This document shows positions 43,078-51,497 of a stretch of 53,062 nt of DNA, in pieces. A program made the position numbers and the translations under genes. The notes beneath the pieces were generated by a model, which worked only from the letters and a program-made list of their open reading frames with translations, was not told the DNA's origin and ran no database searches. Within the stretch, counting starts at the first letter, position 1, and every line of letters begins with the position of its first letter. Source of the stretch: Vulcanimicrobiota bacterium (lineage in GTDB: Bacteria; Vulcanimicrobiota; JAJTBE01); NCBI GenBank assembly GCA_021107945.1, contig JAIORV010000196.1:1-53062 (forward strand), written 5' to 3'.

Positions 43078-43941
43078 TTATCTGCTTGCCATTCTCATTT
43101 TGTGCTCAAGTATGGAAACCAGGTTCGGATTCAACAGAAAGCGGTCTATGAATTTCTGCTCGATATTCCTTGATTTTTTGCGCTCCGGTTTAATATTTGA
43201 AGCTATCTCTCCCTTTTTCATCTCGAATTCCTCATCACTGAGACTCCTTGCCTTATCCATGGCCTCAGATAAGTTCTTCAGTGCAGCTTCTCGTTCTTTA
43301 TCGTCTCTTATATGCATCTTGATCTTCTCTTTCGTCCTTGCAAGTATCCTTTCTTTGGCCTGTGGATATCTATCTTCGGGAATCCGGCGAATCCGTGAAA
43401 ACAATCTCTGGAAACGCTCGCCTCCAGCCGCCTGTCCGATACGCTCCGGGTTAGCGATGCTTTTTACCGGTACGATACAGGGTTGGTACTCCTTGAGCAC
43501 CACTTTCTGATTGTCATTGAGTATTCCACTGATTTCCTTGTTGAGAACCTTCATACGCTCATTAAACTCGACTCTTTGTTTCTTTATCTCTCCCTCGGCG
43601 TTATGATAACGTTTTTTAAGGTCATTAGTTACATCAGACTTGCTCATCAGTTGGGATTTCATCTCCTTGAGTACGCTATAAATCTCGTTATTCTTTCGAT
43701 CAAATGTCGCTTGGATTTTATCTTGCCTCTGCTTAACTTCACGGGCGACGGGAAGGAGCTTCTGCATCTGGTCCTGCGAAAGATTTAGCCCGTTGATGAG
43801 GTTCAGTGTCTGTATATCCCGCATCATATCACGAATTTCGGATTTGCTGTAGCTTTTTGCAGACTCCGTAGGTGGAGGAGCCAGGCTGAATACTCCGATT
43901 AAAAATGATACAATTAGTGTGAATATAAATATCCTCTTCAT
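43078..43941 (-). CDS. Exported helical protein, unrecognised family, paralogue of 25569-26423
   Basis: 287 residues from the ATG at 43941, with AAAGGGGAGA ahead; an upstream in-frame ATG would place 16 residues before the signal peptide. The signal peptide (about 1-25) ends near PTESAKS. The mature part is charged and helical. It shares with the paralogue IRDMMRDIQTLNLINGLNLS at the start, CIVPVKSIANPERIGQAAGG in the middle, IRRIPE, SLSDEEFEMKK and RFLLNPNLVSILE. The conserved Cys and the SIANPERIGQA core suggest a functional site. Spy-like periplasmic helices are the nearest likeness, but the fold is not recognised. Confidence 0.65.
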   Translation of the reverse strand: MKRIFIFTLIVSFLIGVFSLAPPPTESAKSYSKSEIRDMMRDIQTLNLINGLNLSQDQMQKLLPVAREVKQRQDKIQATFDRKNNEIYSVLKEMKSQLMSKSDVTNDLKKRYHNAEGEIKKQRVEFNERMKVLNKEISGILNDNQKVVLKEYQPCIVPVKSIANPERIGQAAGGERFQRLFSRIRRIPEDRYPQAKERILARTKEKIKMHIRDDKEREAALKNLSEAMDKARSLSDEEFEMKKGEIASNIKPERKKSRNIEQKFIDRFLLNPNLVSILEHKMRMASR

Positions 43942-43989
43942 GATAATCTCCCCTTTCCTGATTCTCGTAAGTTTAGACACAGAAAACAC

Positions 43990-44170
43990 TTGTTTGTTTC
44001 GTTTTGTCAGGAAAATATTTGTAGGAGTGGCATCCTGCCACGAAAATCTTTGATATAAGCTGTTTATTATTAATGAAGTCCATTTCTTCTGCGGATAGAT
44101 ACCGCAGCCACCATTATTGTTATGATTGTTACAACGGTAGGGGTGGCGTCCCGCCGCTCAAATGACAAGA
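43990..44170. repeat. Hairpin repeat GTGGCATCCTGCCAC plus GGCGTCCCGCCG element
   Basis: 44022-44045 has GTAGGAGTGGCATCCTGCCACG. 44086-44165 matches 20258-20345 (CTGCGGATAGATACCGCAGC, a run of ATTATTGTTATG, then GGGGTGGCGTCCCGCCGC). Confidence 0.65.
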
Positions 44171-44364
44171 CATTATTTTCAAGAAACAGCTTATAGAATT
44201 ATTCCGGTGCGGTGAATCTAAAAGCATTATCCGGGATTATGTTGCTCCGTTATTAAGAAACAAGCAGATTTTCCGATAATTATACTAACGGAAGTATAGA
44301 AACGGACGTGGAGGAAAAATAACGATAGGATTGAAAATTTAACATGAGTCAGGACTTACTCAAT

Positions 44365-44592
44365 TGTCATTCTGAGTGATATAAGAAAGGATTACTTTAC
44401 TCCGATTGCTTTCTCAAAGACAGGATTATCTTTTGTCCGTGGATTCACATAGCGAAGAATCTCCATATGCCCTGGATTGGTTTGACGAGATCCTTCACTG
44501 TGGAAGACATCGAAGGTAAGTAAAACCCATTCTTGCCAAGGTTGATCGCAATAAAGTAAGATGATCGTATTCCGCTCAGGATGACAGTTTCA
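44365..44592. repeat. Full copy of the TCATCCTGAGCGG element
   Basis: Same orientation as 16985-17232. Landmarks are TGTCATTCTGAGTG, GATTACTTTACTCCGATTGC, GCGAAGAATCTCC, GAGATCCTTCACTG, TTCTTGCCAAGGTTGATCG and GTATTCCGCTCAGGATGAC. It ends about 57 bases before the ankyrin gene. Confidence 0.8.
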
Positions 44593-44649
44593 CGCGTTTC
44601 TTTAAAGTAAAAGTCTGAATATATGAATGAAAGAAGGAGGGCTATTAAC

Positions 44650-45459
44650 ATGAAAAAGGTGATAGGAATTCTGATAGTGCTGATGGCAATTATGATTGTT
44701 ACAGGAACCGCACTGGCGGATCAAAGTGAAGATCTGCGGGTGGCTATCAGGAACGGAAATATGATACAAGTCAAGGCAATCCTTAAAGAGAATCCGAAGC
44801 TGTCCCAGCAAAGAGACCAATATGGCTACCTTCCGATGCACTATATCGATCATAACCAGGGTGAAAATGATGTGATAAAGGGTATCCTGGAACTTTTACT
44901 TAATGGCGGGGCGGACATAAACGGTGGCAACCACCAGGGAAACGCCGCTCTGCACAAGGCCGCTCTCAGGGGAAATTGGAGAGCTGTGGAAGAACTACTA
45001 AACAGGGGAGCGAATGTGAACAGCAGGAATCAACGGGGAAGAACTCCTCTGCATATGGCGGCACTGAATGGCCATGTAAGGGTGGGAAAAGTACTCCTTG
45101 ACAAGGGCGCACATATCAATCCCAGGGATAACAGGGGGAACACACCTCTGAGCTATGCTGCAATGAAGGGACATCCTCCGATTGAAAAAATGCTGTTAGA
45201 CAGGGGAGCATTTGTCAATACCAGGAATAATAAGGGAGAAACCCCACTGTTCAAGGCGGTTTACCAGGGACATTATGATGCCACCAAGATACTGGCCAAC
45301 AGAGGCGCAAATGTAAACGAAACCAATAACCAGGGAAGAAAACCTCTACAAGTTGCCATGGATGAGGATCACAGGGACATAGCGGAACTTCTAATCCAGC
45401 ATGGCGCAAGAAGATGGCCAAACTGGAATTATCCCCTAGGTAAAATGACACCCAAATAA
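44650..45459 (+). CDS. Exported ankyrin-repeat protein
   Basis: 269 residues from the ATG at 44650, which has AAGGAGGG ahead; an upstream ATG would put 9 residues before the signal peptide. The signal peptide is MKKVIGILIVLMAIMIVTGT then ALADQ. About six or seven ankyrin repeats follow (GRTPLHMAALNGHVRVGKVL, NNKGETPLFKAVYQGHYDAT), each of 33 residues, forming a protein-binding solenoid. Probably periplasmic or secreted. No toxin or enzyme domain is attached. It ends 31 bases before a radical SAM gene on the same strand. Confidence 0.88.
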   Translation: MKKVIGILIVLMAIMIVTGTALADQSEDLRVAIRNGNMIQVKAILKENPKLSQQRDQYGYLPMHYIDHNQGENDVIKGILELLLNGGADINGGNHQGNAALHKAALRGNWRAVEELLNRGANVNSRNQRGRTPLHMAALNGHVRVGKVLLDKGAHINPRDNRGNTPLSYAAMKGHPPIEKMLLDRGAFVNTRNNKGETPLFKAVYQGHYDATKILANRGANVNETNNQGRKPLQVAMDEDHRDIAELLIQHGARRWPNWNYPLGKMTPK

Positions 45460-45490
45460 TACCTGGATGATATGAATAATACAGAATGGA

Positions 45491-46450
45491 ATGGGTATTC
45501 CCATATCGGCGAATGTGTTAATGAAAAAGACTATTTTATTAAACTACCCGGCCAACACGGTTCCCGTTTCTATAACGGGAAAAAAATGCTTGCTTGACTG
45601 CAAACACTGCGGCGGGATTTATCTTAACTCAATGAAAGACTGGTCTGAGATAAATCCCGGTGATGTCAGCGGGCTGTTGATGTTGAAAAAAAATACGAAG
45701 AATCCTGATGAGCAATATATAAAAAAGAGCGTGCTTGTAAGCGGCGGATGCGATACTCACGGTGCGGTTCCGTTATGGGAGAAAATTGAGATTCTAAAAG
45801 CTTTGAAAGATGCGGGGTTTCGTCTCAATATACATACCGGACTCATTCCAACGGAAAAAATCCCCCTCATCGCCCCTCTTGCCGACGTAATATCTTTTGA
45901 TTTCATTACCGATGATATGACAATACAGGAGGTGTATGGAAGTCGGAAGCCGGAGGCTGGAAGATGGAAAATGGATGATGGAAAATGGAGGACGGGAAGA
46001 GATTACATTAAAGCTTACATCGCCCTGAATAAAGAGGCGGATGTTGTGCCGCATATCACAATCGGGGTTTTTGGTGGAAAAATCAAGGGAGAATATGACG
46101 CCATCGAAACAATTGCATCACTGGGATGTAACAGGATTGTGTTTCTTGTCTTTATTCCCACAAAGGGATCATATTATGAAAAATGCAGCCCTCCCTCTAT
46201 TGAAGATGTCGAGTCGATATTTTCCCATGCCCGGAATGTCATGCCGGAGGGAGCCTTTGGTATCGGGTGTATGCATCCCCGGGGGAAATATAAATACAAG
46301 CTGGAGAGACTTGCATTTGAATACGGATTTGACTCATATGTGAATCCATCGAAAAAATTCAGGCTATTTCTCAATAAGTTAAAAGATGATAAAAACAAAA
46401 ACGAAGAGATAGAAATGATAGTTAATAAAGAATGCTGTGCATTTTCGTAA
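45491..46450 (+). CDS. Radical SAM protein with in-frame repeat insertion
   Basis: 319 residues. The Fe-S motif CLLDCKHC (Cys33, Cys37, Cys40) and the barrel segments SVLVSGGCDTHG, RLNIHTGLIP and ADVISFDFITDD mark a small radical SAM enzyme; the C-terminus ends with a Cys pair (ECCAFS). The reaction is unknown. Residues about 150-170 (SRKPEAGRWKMDDGKWRTGR) are encoded by a GGAAGCCGGA/GATGGAAAATGGA run that is one of the intergenic low-complexity repeats of this genome, inserted in frame between EVYG and YIKAYI. The start is unsure: neither the ATG at 45491 nor the one 30 bases later has a strong ribosome site. Likely cotranscribed with the ankyrin gene. Confidence 0.8.
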   Translation: MGIPISANVLMKKTILLNYPANTVPVSITGKKCLLDCKHCGGIYLNSMKDWSEINPGDVSGLLMLKKNTKNPDEQYIKKSVLVSGGCDTHGAVPLWEKIEILKALKDAGFRLNIHTGLIPTEKIPLIAPLADVISFDFITDDMTIQEVYGSRKPEAGRWKMDDGKWRTGRDYIKAYIALNKEADVVPHITIGVFGGKIKGEYDAIETIASLGCNRIVFLVFIPTKGSYYEKCSPPSIEDVESIFSHARNVMPEGAFGIGCMHPRGKYKYKLERLAFEYGFDSYVNPSKKFRLFLNKLKDDKNKNEEIEMIVNKECCAFS

Positions 46451-47037
46451 CTTTTCACCGCAAAGGACACAGACTCCCGCTTAAATGTCATCCTGAGCGG
46501 AATACGATCTTTTCCTTTCCTGAATAAAACATGGCAAGAACGGGTTTTGCATACCTCCGATGTAATAATCAGCGAAGGATCTCTATCCATGAATAGCGAT
46601 CTCTCAGGACAACATTCAGGAGATTCTTCGCTATGTGAATCCCCGTACATCAAGGAAATCCCGTCCTTCAGAAAATCATCAGATTAAAGTAACTCTCTCA
46701 TATATCGCTCAGAATGACAATTTGTACTTCTGGTTTACAAATATTTCCAATACAGAAGATGAATCCTAAAAATGCATTTTAGATCTTGTAATTACCGTGT
46801 TGTAGCTTTTTGCCGGAGAATAGTTTATTTGTCGCCGGCATAAAATATATATCGAGGAATGCCAAAAAATGACGTGTTTAATTAGCAATGAATCCTCGTA
46901 TATAATAAGTTCTCTGCGCCCTCTGCGGTGAATTTAAAAGCAAAATACAAAGATCAGGTTTCAGGAAGGAATTACCTGTGGGGAATTTAATCATTTAATT
47001 ATTGTATGAATCATAATATAAGCAGGAGGTTCCAATA
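46451..47037. repeat. Repeat-filled gap with an inverted TCATCCTGAGCGG element
   Basis: 46455-46475 is CAAAGGACACAG-type. 46485-46725 is an inverted full copy of the dispersed element (GTCATCCTGAGCGGAATACG to GCTCAGAATGAC). 46905-46935 is CTCTGCG-type. The last 90 bases should hold the promoter for the TPR gene; CATAAT at about 47012 is a possible -10. Confidence 0.75.
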
Positions 47038-48189
47038 GTGAGTATGGCTGAAGGTATGTTGTTGGATGTATGTATAAGAACAAAGATTCTACTTGATAAG
47101 ATTGATTGCAGGGACATCGATCTAAAGGATTGCGCATATGATTTCAAGGAGATAAAAAAGGCGATTGACTCTATGCTGACTGAGCCTTCTCATTTGTTAA
47201 AATTGGCGGATTCATACTACACATTGGGGCAAATGGAAAAAGTTCTTGACATATATGAAGATATGGGAGAAACGGACAACGGGGAAGTACTATCGAGAAC
47301 CGGCGAAATATATATGAAAATGAAAGCATATGATAAAGCGGGGGCTCATTTCGATAAAATGATAGTGATGTTCGAAGGTGACCCGTCTGGATGGTTCAAT
47401 AAAGCCAACCTCTATTTCGAGTCAAAGACCGCCCTGGAAGATTCTGTCTTTTATCTGGAAAAGGCTCTCGAATTGGATTCCGATTACATCGACGCCCTCA
47501 TTCTGATGGCCGAAGTATGGCTGGAGAGGTCTAATAAAAAGAAGGACAGGTTCATAAAAAGACGGATGCTCAAAGAGGCCGGGGAATGTCTTGACTCCGC
47601 CGAGAGGCAAAACGATGATGAGCCTTCGCCCTTGAAAGAGCTTAATCTGGCAAGGATCATGAGTCTGCGATCAAAAGTGGATCCTGATAAGAAAGATGAA
47701 TTTGAAAAAGCTTCCCTTGAGTTTCTTGAAAAGGCTATGCAGGTTGATGAGGATATGAGGCCCGCCATAATGGAAAAGATCCGTCAAGAGAGAGCTTTCG
47801 AGGGGCTTGGGTTGTTAATGGGAGAAATAATGCCGGAAGATGAAGAGGAGCCTGGAACCGATGAAGATATCGGAAATATCTCTAAAGAGGTTGAATCTAT
47901 AGAGAGTGTTTCAGTTGAAGAAATCGAATCGGGACAGACTGAGGATGTTGTGGATGTTGAAGTAACTGAAGTAACTATAGAAGAAAACATAGAAGAAGAG
48001 ACTATAGAAAATAGCGGCTCTGAAACGAAGGAAAAGGAAGAAAAGGAAGAAAATGATTCTTTACTTGAAATCGATCATATCCTGAGTCCCGGCGACCTGA
48101 TTCGTGAGGGGAAGGAGCAGATCCGGCGTCGCAATAAGAAAGGTAAAGTGTCACAGATTGCAATGTTAAGACCTGACGAGTTGGATTAA
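47038..48189 (+). CDS. TPR-like protein with acidic C-terminal tail
   Basis: 383 residues, no signal peptide, so cytoplasmic. Residues about 50-260 carry TPR-like helices (MKAYDKAGAHFDKMIVMFEG, DSVFYLEKALELDSDYIDAL). About 270-345 is a very acidic stretch rich in Glu, Val and Thr (VEVTEVTIEENIEEETIE), likely disordered. A short basic C-terminus (RRRNKKGKVSQIAML) follows. Probably a scaffold or adaptor. The start is GTG at 47038, with AGGAGGT 7 bases ahead. Its stop overlaps the convergent 48186 gene by 4 bases. Confidence 0.78.
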   Translation: MSMAEGMLLDVCIRTKILLDKIDCRDIDLKDCAYDFKEIKKAIDSMLTEPSHLLKLADSYYTLGQMEKVLDIYEDMGETDNGEVLSRTGEIYMKMKAYDKAGAHFDKMIVMFEGDPSGWFNKANLYFESKTALEDSVFYLEKALELDSDYIDALILMAEVWLERSNKKKDRFIKRRMLKEAGECLDSAERQNDDEPSPLKELNLARIMSLRSKVDPDKKDEFEKASLEFLEKAMQVDEDMRPAIMEKIRQERAFEGLGLLMGEIMPEDEEEPGTDEDIGNISKEVESIESVSVEEIESGQTEDVVDVEVTEVTIEENIEEETIENSGSETKEKEEKEENDSLLEIDHILSPGDLIREGKEQIRRRNKKGKVSQIAMLRPDELD

Positions 48190-48818
48190 GTTTTTCTCAA
48201 TGCTTTCATAATTCCGCTTATCCCGACTTTTTTCTCAATCTTGAATATTTCCTCAACAGCTTTACCACGTTTCCATGTTTTTATATGCTTGATTTTATCA
48301 GCTTCCTCCAAAAGTCCCAGATCGATAAGTGTTTTATATTCAACCCACCGGGCGAATCCCTCCCTGAAAAACCTGTCACAGTTCATTAATTCCTGGTCCC
48401 TGAGGAATGCATGTGTCAGTTCATGCGCAAGGATTGCCTTGAACTTTTTTTTATTCATTCCCTTTTTAAGATATATCATATGCGCCATGCCGTTTTTTCC
48501 AAGGTTTTCGTAATGATATTGTCCCTTTACTCCTTTTAACTGAAGCCATATTCCTTTCAGGTTGAATTCGTCTCCCGAGTAAAGCTCGATTATAACCGGT
48601 GATTTGATTTCCATTCCAAATTTTCCGACAAGGTATTCTCTCATCCCTTTCAGAACTTCTCTTGCCTTATATATATCGGTAACCTTTTCATATATTTCTC
48701 CGTCGGCGGAATACAAATGAAAATCACTCTCGCCTGTCAGAATATATTCTATAAGGCGGCCTCCAGTTATTAATATCTTTTTCATCGTGTTGAAAATATT
48801 GTCAAACATATAATGCAT
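48186..48818 (-). CDS. Gluzincin-like peptidase (peptidase MA-like)
   Basis: 210 residues from the ATG at 48818, which has AGGG 9 bases ahead; a TTG 9 bases upstream is possible. The zinc motif HELTH (132-136) lies in AILAHELTHAFLRD, and EGFARWVE (Glu153) provides the third ligand in the gluzincin order. The N-terminal part (about 40-110) matches the non-catalytic half of peptidase-MA-like proteins. No signal peptide is clear, although relatives are often exported. Substrate unknown. It converges on and overlaps the TPR gene by 4 bases. Confidence 0.8.
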   Translation of the reverse strand: MHYMFDNIFNTMKKILITGGRLIEYILTGESDFHLYSADGEIYEKVTDIYKAREVLKGMREYLVGKFGMEIKSPVIIELYSGDEFNLKGIWLQLKGVKGQYHYENLGKNGMAHMIYLKKGMNKKKFKAILAHELTHAFLRDQELMNCDRFFREGFARWVEYKTLIDLGLLEEADKIKHIKTWKRGKAVEEIFKIEKKVGISGIMKALRKT

Positions 48819-48942
48819 GGTAATCAACCCTAATTATAATTTCTCAATGAAATTGCATTAACATTATAGCAAATAATATTTTGATATACAATAAGCATTG
48901 TTCGCCTTCGATCCCACCTGTCAACTTTCTATCTTCTATCTT

Positions 48943-49926
48943 CTATCTTCCATTTTCCAGGTGGAACAAGTCCTTTAAAAGATCCTCCACACTTTCATAT
49001 CTTTCCTCAGGGTGAATTTGAGTAGCTTTCTTGATTATCGTATCTATCCCGGAATCTATTGGTTTCATCTCCGGATTCAGGTTAACCGTTCCTTCTATAA
49101 TTTTTCTTTCCGGAGATTGCCCTGTCAGAAGCTCATATAAAATAATTCCAAGGGAATATATATCAGAACGATTTGTGATCGGTAATACGGGAATTTGTGG
49201 AGTATATTTGGAAATCTGATTCTTTTTCGTGTGGTATAGTAATTGCTCAGGGGAGATGTATTTTGCATCGCCCCAGAGGAATCCACGATGGGGCGGTATC
49301 GCGGTACAAAATTTATCAGATTGGCAAAATTCAATATCAGTTATCTTTATCCTGGAATCCACGATAAATATATTCCCGGGCTTTAAATCACAATGAAATA
49401 CGCTCTTTTTGTGGAGGACCCCAAGTATATCCGCTGTCTCTTTCACAATTGAAATCGCCTGTTTCTTCGAGATTGGTTTTTCTGATTCCAATAGATCCCT
49501 CAGTGACTCTCCTTCGATATATTCCATGATATAAAAAGGGACTGCCAATTTCATCTCTTCCTTGAAATTTCCATAAGGATCCCTCACCCGCATAGAATAG
49601 GACGGTATGTCTTCCCAGGTTATTGAAAACTCTTCCGCCTCAAATATTTTAATTATTCTGCTTTCATTAACAAATTTGCAAATTTCCGGTACAATTTCAA
49701 ACCGTTCGCCGATTTCAGGACATGTAAAGAGATATTCCTTTCTCATTATCTTGACAGCAAAATAAGAGACAGGCTCTTCCTTGTTAATTGATTTCATTTC
49801 AGCCTTGTAAACCAGCCCTGTGGCGCCTTCTCCAATTTTCCTGCCAAGAATCAGATTCCCAAGGTCTCCTCCTGGAAGATATACAGGGTTGGCGTCATTG
49901 TCATTTTCCGGCAAATAAAGTTTCAT
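48943..49926 (-). CDS. Ser/Thr kinase-like protein with altered HRD and DFG motifs
   Basis: 327 residues, kinase domain only, no membrane segment. Glycine loop IGEGATGLVYK (31-41), Lys59 in FAVKIM, HCD at 178-180 and KPGN are kept, but the DFG position reads DIE (197-199, ITDIEFCQ). DIYSLGIILYELLTG is normal. The metal-binding Asp remains, so weak activity is possible, but a pseudokinase role is as likely. An AGGAGG ribosome site precedes the ATG. The last codons (after FHLE) and the stop lie in a TCTATCTTCTATCTTCCATT run, a dispersed low-complexity repeat, so the C-terminus may have been reshaped by it. Confidence 0.85.
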   Translation of the reverse strand: MKLYLPENDNDANPVYLPGGDLGNLILGRKIGEGATGLVYKAEMKSINKEEPVSYFAVKIMRKEYLFTCPEIGERFEIVPEICKFVNESRIIKIFEAEEFSITWEDIPSYSMRVRDPYGNFKEEMKLAVPFYIMEYIEGESLRDLLESEKPISKKQAISIVKETADILGVLHKKSVFHCDLKPGNIFIVDSRIKITDIEFCQSDKFCTAIPPHRGFLWGDAKYISPEQLLYHTKKNQISKYTPQIPVLPITNRSDIYSLGIILYELLTGQSPERKIIEGTVNLNPEMKPIDSGIDTIIKKATQIHPEERYESVEDLLKDLFHLENGR

Positions 49927-49974
49927 GCGATCTGCCTCCTGATAAGGTCTAATTTATTCTATAAGAGGAGTTAC

Positions 49975-50090
49975 GCATTTTGTCGTTGCGAGGAGCGAAG
50001 CGACAAAGCAATCTCAAGGTTTCTGGACTTTTCTTGACGGAGATTGCTTCGCCTCTGCGGAGGCTCGCAATGACAAGGTGTAAGTCCTAC
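49975..50090. repeat. GTCGTTGCGAGGAGCGAAGCGAC-type inverted repeat
   Basis: GCGAGGAGCGAAGCGACAAAG with AGCAATCTCAAGG pairs with GGAGATTGCTTCGCCTC and GAGGCTCGCAATGACAAGG. It forms a long imperfect hairpin of a kind found scattered in many bacterial genomes. It lies between the kinase start and the 50189 gene. Confidence 0.8.
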
Positions 50091-50188
50091 TATAATAAAA
50101 ATAAAAAATTGCAGGGGCGAAACTTTACTCGCTCCTACACTATAATATTTAAGATCCTTATTAATGTAAAAATACAAATATATTTGCT

Positions 50189-50560
50189 TTAAGTCTTTTC
50201 TATATACTTTTCATCAACTTCGATTAAATCGATGAAATTTGCTATTTTCAGAGGTTTGCCATATCTTTGAATCTTATTCTCTCCTACCCAGGATGCCTCT
50301 TTTAAAAGGAATAATTTTCCCTCCTTCAAAAGATTGAAAGCATCCTCGGAAAATGGAATCGAATCCCCTTTTTCCAGGCTCATTATCCAAAAATGTTTAC
50401 CATCGGCAGGTGGCTTTGCCTGAATGTCAGCAATCCTGTTTAATATTTCCATTGCCTTATTTTCAATGGAAGCTGCTGTTTTTATTTTTTCTTTTGGCTT
50501 CGGTCTTTTTTCCGGTTCCAAAAACCAGGAGCTACTTATCTTCCAATCGTTTGATTCCAT
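50189..50560 (-). CDS. Small unrecognised protein, related in layout to 50640-51497
   Basis: 123 residues, no signal peptide. A leading basic/Pro stretch (LEPEKRPKPKEKIKTA) precedes KAMEILNRIADIQAKPPADG. Then comes a module like those of the neighbour: a helix (KAMEILNRI), a GK-aromatic strand, GDSIPF, an LLKEGK turn, and a final VGENKIQRYGKPLKIANFID with DLIEV. GGAGGAATTAA precedes the ATG. It follows the 285-residue gene after 79 bases and is likely cotranscribed. The relation is judged by eye only. Confidence 0.6.
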   Translation of the reverse strand: MESNDWKISSSWFLEPEKRPKPKEKIKTAASIENKAMEILNRIADIQAKPPADGKHFWIMSLEKGDSIPFSEDAFNLLKEGKLFLLKEASWVGENKIQRYGKPLKIANFIDLIEVDEKYIEKT

Positions 50561-50639
50561 TTATTTAATTCCTCCAAATATAATATATAGTATCTACTCT
50601 GTCCGGGTAGCTGAGGGCAACCGCCCTCGACATTTTCTA
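50561..50639. repeat. GAGGGC-AACC-GCCCTC hairpin between two related genes
   Basis: Perfect 6-bp stem at 50613-50628 within GTAGCTGAGGGCAACCGCCC, one of the GTAG-type dispersed hairpins. No T-run. Confidence 0.55.
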
Positions 50640-51497
50640 CTACTCCCAGATTTTATGGTATTCCTGTAGATCCCTCAAACTGGATAGAAAAGTAGTATCC
50701 ACCTTTTTCCCGCGCCCGGTACCTTTTGCTCCAAGGGGAACCAGATGATAACGCCAGTCCTTGTCCTTGATCCAGTTAGAACTGTAGGCGTAATTCCATT
50801 TAGTCCATGTATGCGGTCGTACATATACATCTTCACCCTTTTCAAGACTCATGCATGCTTTACCGAAGGAAGTGGACTTTAAATTGCCTGCATTGTTTTT
50901 CAGGTAAGGAATATGGATAATCTTCCCCTCTTCCGGTTGTTCTTCACGTAACCTGGCAAACTCCTTTGCAATTTCCCTGGGTTCAGGCATTGACGAAACC
51001 GGTTCAGGCTTTAAATCCTCCAGCTTACCACCCATTCCCAACTCATAAAAATCTTGTAGTTCATTGAAATTTGAAATTTTTGTTGAATCTTCTTTTGAAT
51101 TTACAAGATGGAAATTTATTTTCTGTTCCGAATCCCAATAATTAATGATCCACTTCGTCCATTTCATCGGGTTTAGATAAACGCTTTCCCCTCTATCCAG
51201 TGTATTCACAGCTTCCACTAAGCTCCTGTCCCTTCGGCTGTTTTTCTTAACAACGTATGGCATATAAACAGTTTTTCCTTCTTCCGGGTTGGAAAGTCCA
51301 TCCTGAATTTTTTCCATTATGGCGACTGCCTCTTCTCTGGTAACAGGCTTTTTCTTCGCCTCTTTGCTACTCAACTCTATAGAATCAGAGTGGCTTGCAG
51401 GAATTTTGCCATCCGTTTCTTTTGGTCTTATTCCATTTTCCTTGCTGACATAGTTCATCTGAGAACTTGCTCCCAATTTTTGAATATTCATATCCAT
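50640..51497 (-). CDS. Unrecognised protein with an internally duplicated module
   Basis: 285 residues, no signal peptide. After a polar N-terminus (SDSIELSSKEAKKK) there are two copies of a module of about 100 residues. Each has a helix (AVAIMEKIQDGLSNPEEGK or EFARLREEQPEEGK), a strand (VYMPYV or IHIPYL), an ArgSer-rich loop, L-rG-E-VY, a WTKW motif (NPMKWTKWIINYW or RPHTWTKWNYAY), YHLV or FHLV, and a closing LQDFYELG or LQEYHKIW. The conserved WTKW and HLV suggest a binding pocket. Not recognised. AAAGGAGGTAA precedes the ATG. It is first of a two-gene unit with 50189. Confidence 0.65.
   Translation of the reverse strand: MDMNIQKLGASSQMNYVSKENGIRPKETDGKIPASHSDSIELSSKEAKKKPVTREEAVAIMEKIQDGLSNPEEGKTVYMPYVVKKNSRRDRSLVEAVNTLDRGESVYLNPMKWTKWIINYWDSEQKINFHLVNSKEDSTKISNFNELQDFYELGMGGKLEDLKPEPVSSMPEPREIAKEFARLREEQPEEGKIIHIPYLKNNAGNLKSTSFGKACMSLEKGEDVYVRPHTWTKWNYAYSSNWIKDKDWRYHLVPLGAKGTGRGKKVDTTFLSSLRDLQEYHKIWE

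Noticed and set aside
49975-50177. Open frames through the GCGAGGAGCGAAGCGAC region on both strands
   Set aside because: They are produced by a palindromic repeat known from many genomes, have no ribosome sites and resemble no protein.
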